From: Clostridia bacterium
Lineage (GTDB): Bacteria > Bacillota > Clostridia > Christensenellales > Borkfalkiaceae
Length of the DNA stretch: 15,740 bases
Direction: 5' to 3'
Assembly (NCBI GenBank): GCA_900770685.1
Contig: CAAGLC010000008.1
Coordinates: forward strand, 1 to 15,740
Both the position numbers and the translations under genes were made by a program. Shown one piece after another: positions 15,137 through 15,740 of this stretch (the first letter of the stretch is position 1; each line of letters opens with the position of its first letter). The notes under the pieces were generated by a model that worked only from the letters and a program-made list of their open reading frames with translations, did no database searches and was not told where the DNA came from.

Positions 15137-15163
15137 ATTCGGGGAACACACAGTTCCCCGAAT
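15137..15163. terminator. Strong hairpin between E1 beta and lplA
   Basis: A perfect 11-bp stem, ATTCGGGGAAC (15137-15147) and GTTCCCCGAAT (15153-15163), closes a five-base loop. On the minus strand it is followed only by AATTTTATTATG, a weak U-tract running into the lplA start 10 bases later. On the plus strand it is followed by a clean run of six Ts. It may be a leaky terminator for the dehydrogenase operon or a stop for antisense transcription. No separate lplA promoter fits downstream of it. Confidence 0.7.
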
Positions 15164-15172
15164 CTTTTTTAA

Positions 15173-15740
15173 TTAAACACCTTTCTTTGACTTTCTGAGC
15201 ATTTCTGCATCTGAAGTATTAATCGTGCTTACGTGTCCCTTTAACGGCATAATCTTATCGTTGATGTAATCGATAATCCAATTTGCTTGTGGGAAGAATT
15301 CTGCATCGAATTCATACGGAGGAGTAATCCAGTTTTGAGCACCACATACAACCGGTGGAGCATCTAAATAGTCAAAGCAAAGTTCGGTGAGATTTCTTGC
15401 GAAATCGTTAAGGATTGAACCTCTTGCGCAAGCGTCTGATGCGAGAATAATTTTACCAGTCTTCTTAACCGATTCTACTACCTTGTCGTAGTTGAACGGA
15501 ACGATTGATCTTGCGTCGATAACTTCTGCTTCTACGCCGTATTTTTCAGACAATATCTTCGCTGCTTCCATTGCTTTATACAAGGTTGCGCCGATAGTTA
15601 AGATGGTTACGTCACTACCAACTCTCTTAACGTCTGGCTCGCCGAGTGGAATTTCATAATAGCCTTCAGGTACACCCGTCTTAACGAATTCTTCACCCTT
15701 GTCGTAAATTCTTTGGCTTTCAAAGAAGATTACGGGGTCA
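15173..15740 (-). CDS. 2-oxoacid dehydrogenase E1 component, beta subunit (5' end outside window)
   Basis: The frame is open from the window edge to TAA at 15173-15175 and gives 188 residues starting DPVIFFESQRIYDKGEEF. This is the C-terminal half of the thiamine-diphosphate E1 beta subunit, which decarboxylates pyruvate or a branched-chain 2-oxoacid and passes the acyl group to lipoyl-E2. The end of the pyrimidine-binding domain is followed by the transketolase C-terminal domain (TILTIGATLYKAMEAA, EVIDARSIVPFNYD, SDACARGSIL, APPVVCGAQNWITPP). A TTG codon at 15583 can look like a start, but homology runs straight through it upstream. Pyruvate, branched-chain and acetoin dehydrogenases cannot be told apart from this half, nor can a fused E1 alpha-beta be excluded. 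Confidence 0.9.
   Translation of the reverse strand, partial: DPVIFFESQRIYDKGEEFVKTGVPEGYYEIPLGEPDVKRVGSDVTILTIGATLYKAMEAAKILSEKYGVEAEVIDARSIVPFNYDKVVESVKKTGKIILASDACARGSILNDFARNLTELCFDYLDAPPVVCGAQNWITPPYEFDAEFFPQANWIIDYINDKIMPLKGHVSTINTSDAEMLRKSKKGV

Noticed and set aside
15128..15151. GTG start of lplA at 15151
   Set aside because: It lies in the loop of a perfect 11-bp hairpin and adds residues not typical of LplA. Kept only as an alternative.
15173..15583. A complete small gene starting at TTG 15583
   Set aside because: The same frame is open to the window edge, and the upstream residues (DPVIFFESQRIYDKGEEF onward) match E1 beta subunits, so the gene is simply cut by the window.
1..15740. 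CRISPR arrays, IS elements, phage genes or att sites
   Set aside because: No regularly spaced repeats, transposase or integrase motifs, or long terminal inverted repeats were seen; the window is housekeeping and catabolic in content.

Overview
The window looks like chromosomal DNA from a low-GC Gram-positive bacterium (Bacillota, probably an anaerobic clostridial lineage). This rests on gene content: a PyrD type 1B/PyrK pair in Bacillus-like pyr order, a Y-family polymerase next to a YolD-like gene, a YitT-family membrane protein, and purine-rich Shine-Dalgarno sequences. The species cannot be named from the sequence. Every gene except trmO is on the minus strand. No tRNA, rRNA, IS element or CRISPR array is visible.

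Region 1 (1-6949, minus): a de novo pyrimidine operon, read as promoter, leader peptide, attenuator, pyrC, carB, pyrK, pyrD, pyrF. A ribosome binding site at the window edge points to a further gene, probably pyrE. pyrB and carA, which sit in this operon in Bacillus subtilis, are absent. The leader is the most interesting part. A strong promoter drives a 33-codon ORF with a good Shine-Dalgarno. Its U-rich end and stop codon directly abut an intrinsic terminator placed ahead of pyrC. This has the architecture of the E. coli pyrBI translation-coupled attenuator rather than a PyrR-type leader.

Region 2 (6955-9111, minus): dinB-type polymerase, yolD-like gene and maf overlap one another, so they are likely translationally coupled. 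trmO (9188-9859, plus) diverges from them across a 76-bp gap and appears to be leaderless. A bidirectional terminator lies between trmO and the convergent uronate operon.

Region 3 (9893-13637, minus): a short hexuronate (galacturonate branch) operon, uxaB, yitT, uxaA, with its own promoter and a palindrome at the predicted transcription start. uxaB is split by one frameshift confined to a 19-base overlap. The yitT-family gene sits tightly between the two catabolic genes.

Region 4 (13693-15740, minus): the C-terminal half of a 2-oxoacid dehydrogenase E1 beta subunit, a hairpin, lplA and mazG, ending in a terminator that overlaps the mazG stop codon. The lipoate ligase next to a lipoate-dependent dehydrogenase makes functional sense. 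No gene-free stretch exceeds 300 bases. The longest, 6740-6954, is the pyr leader region.
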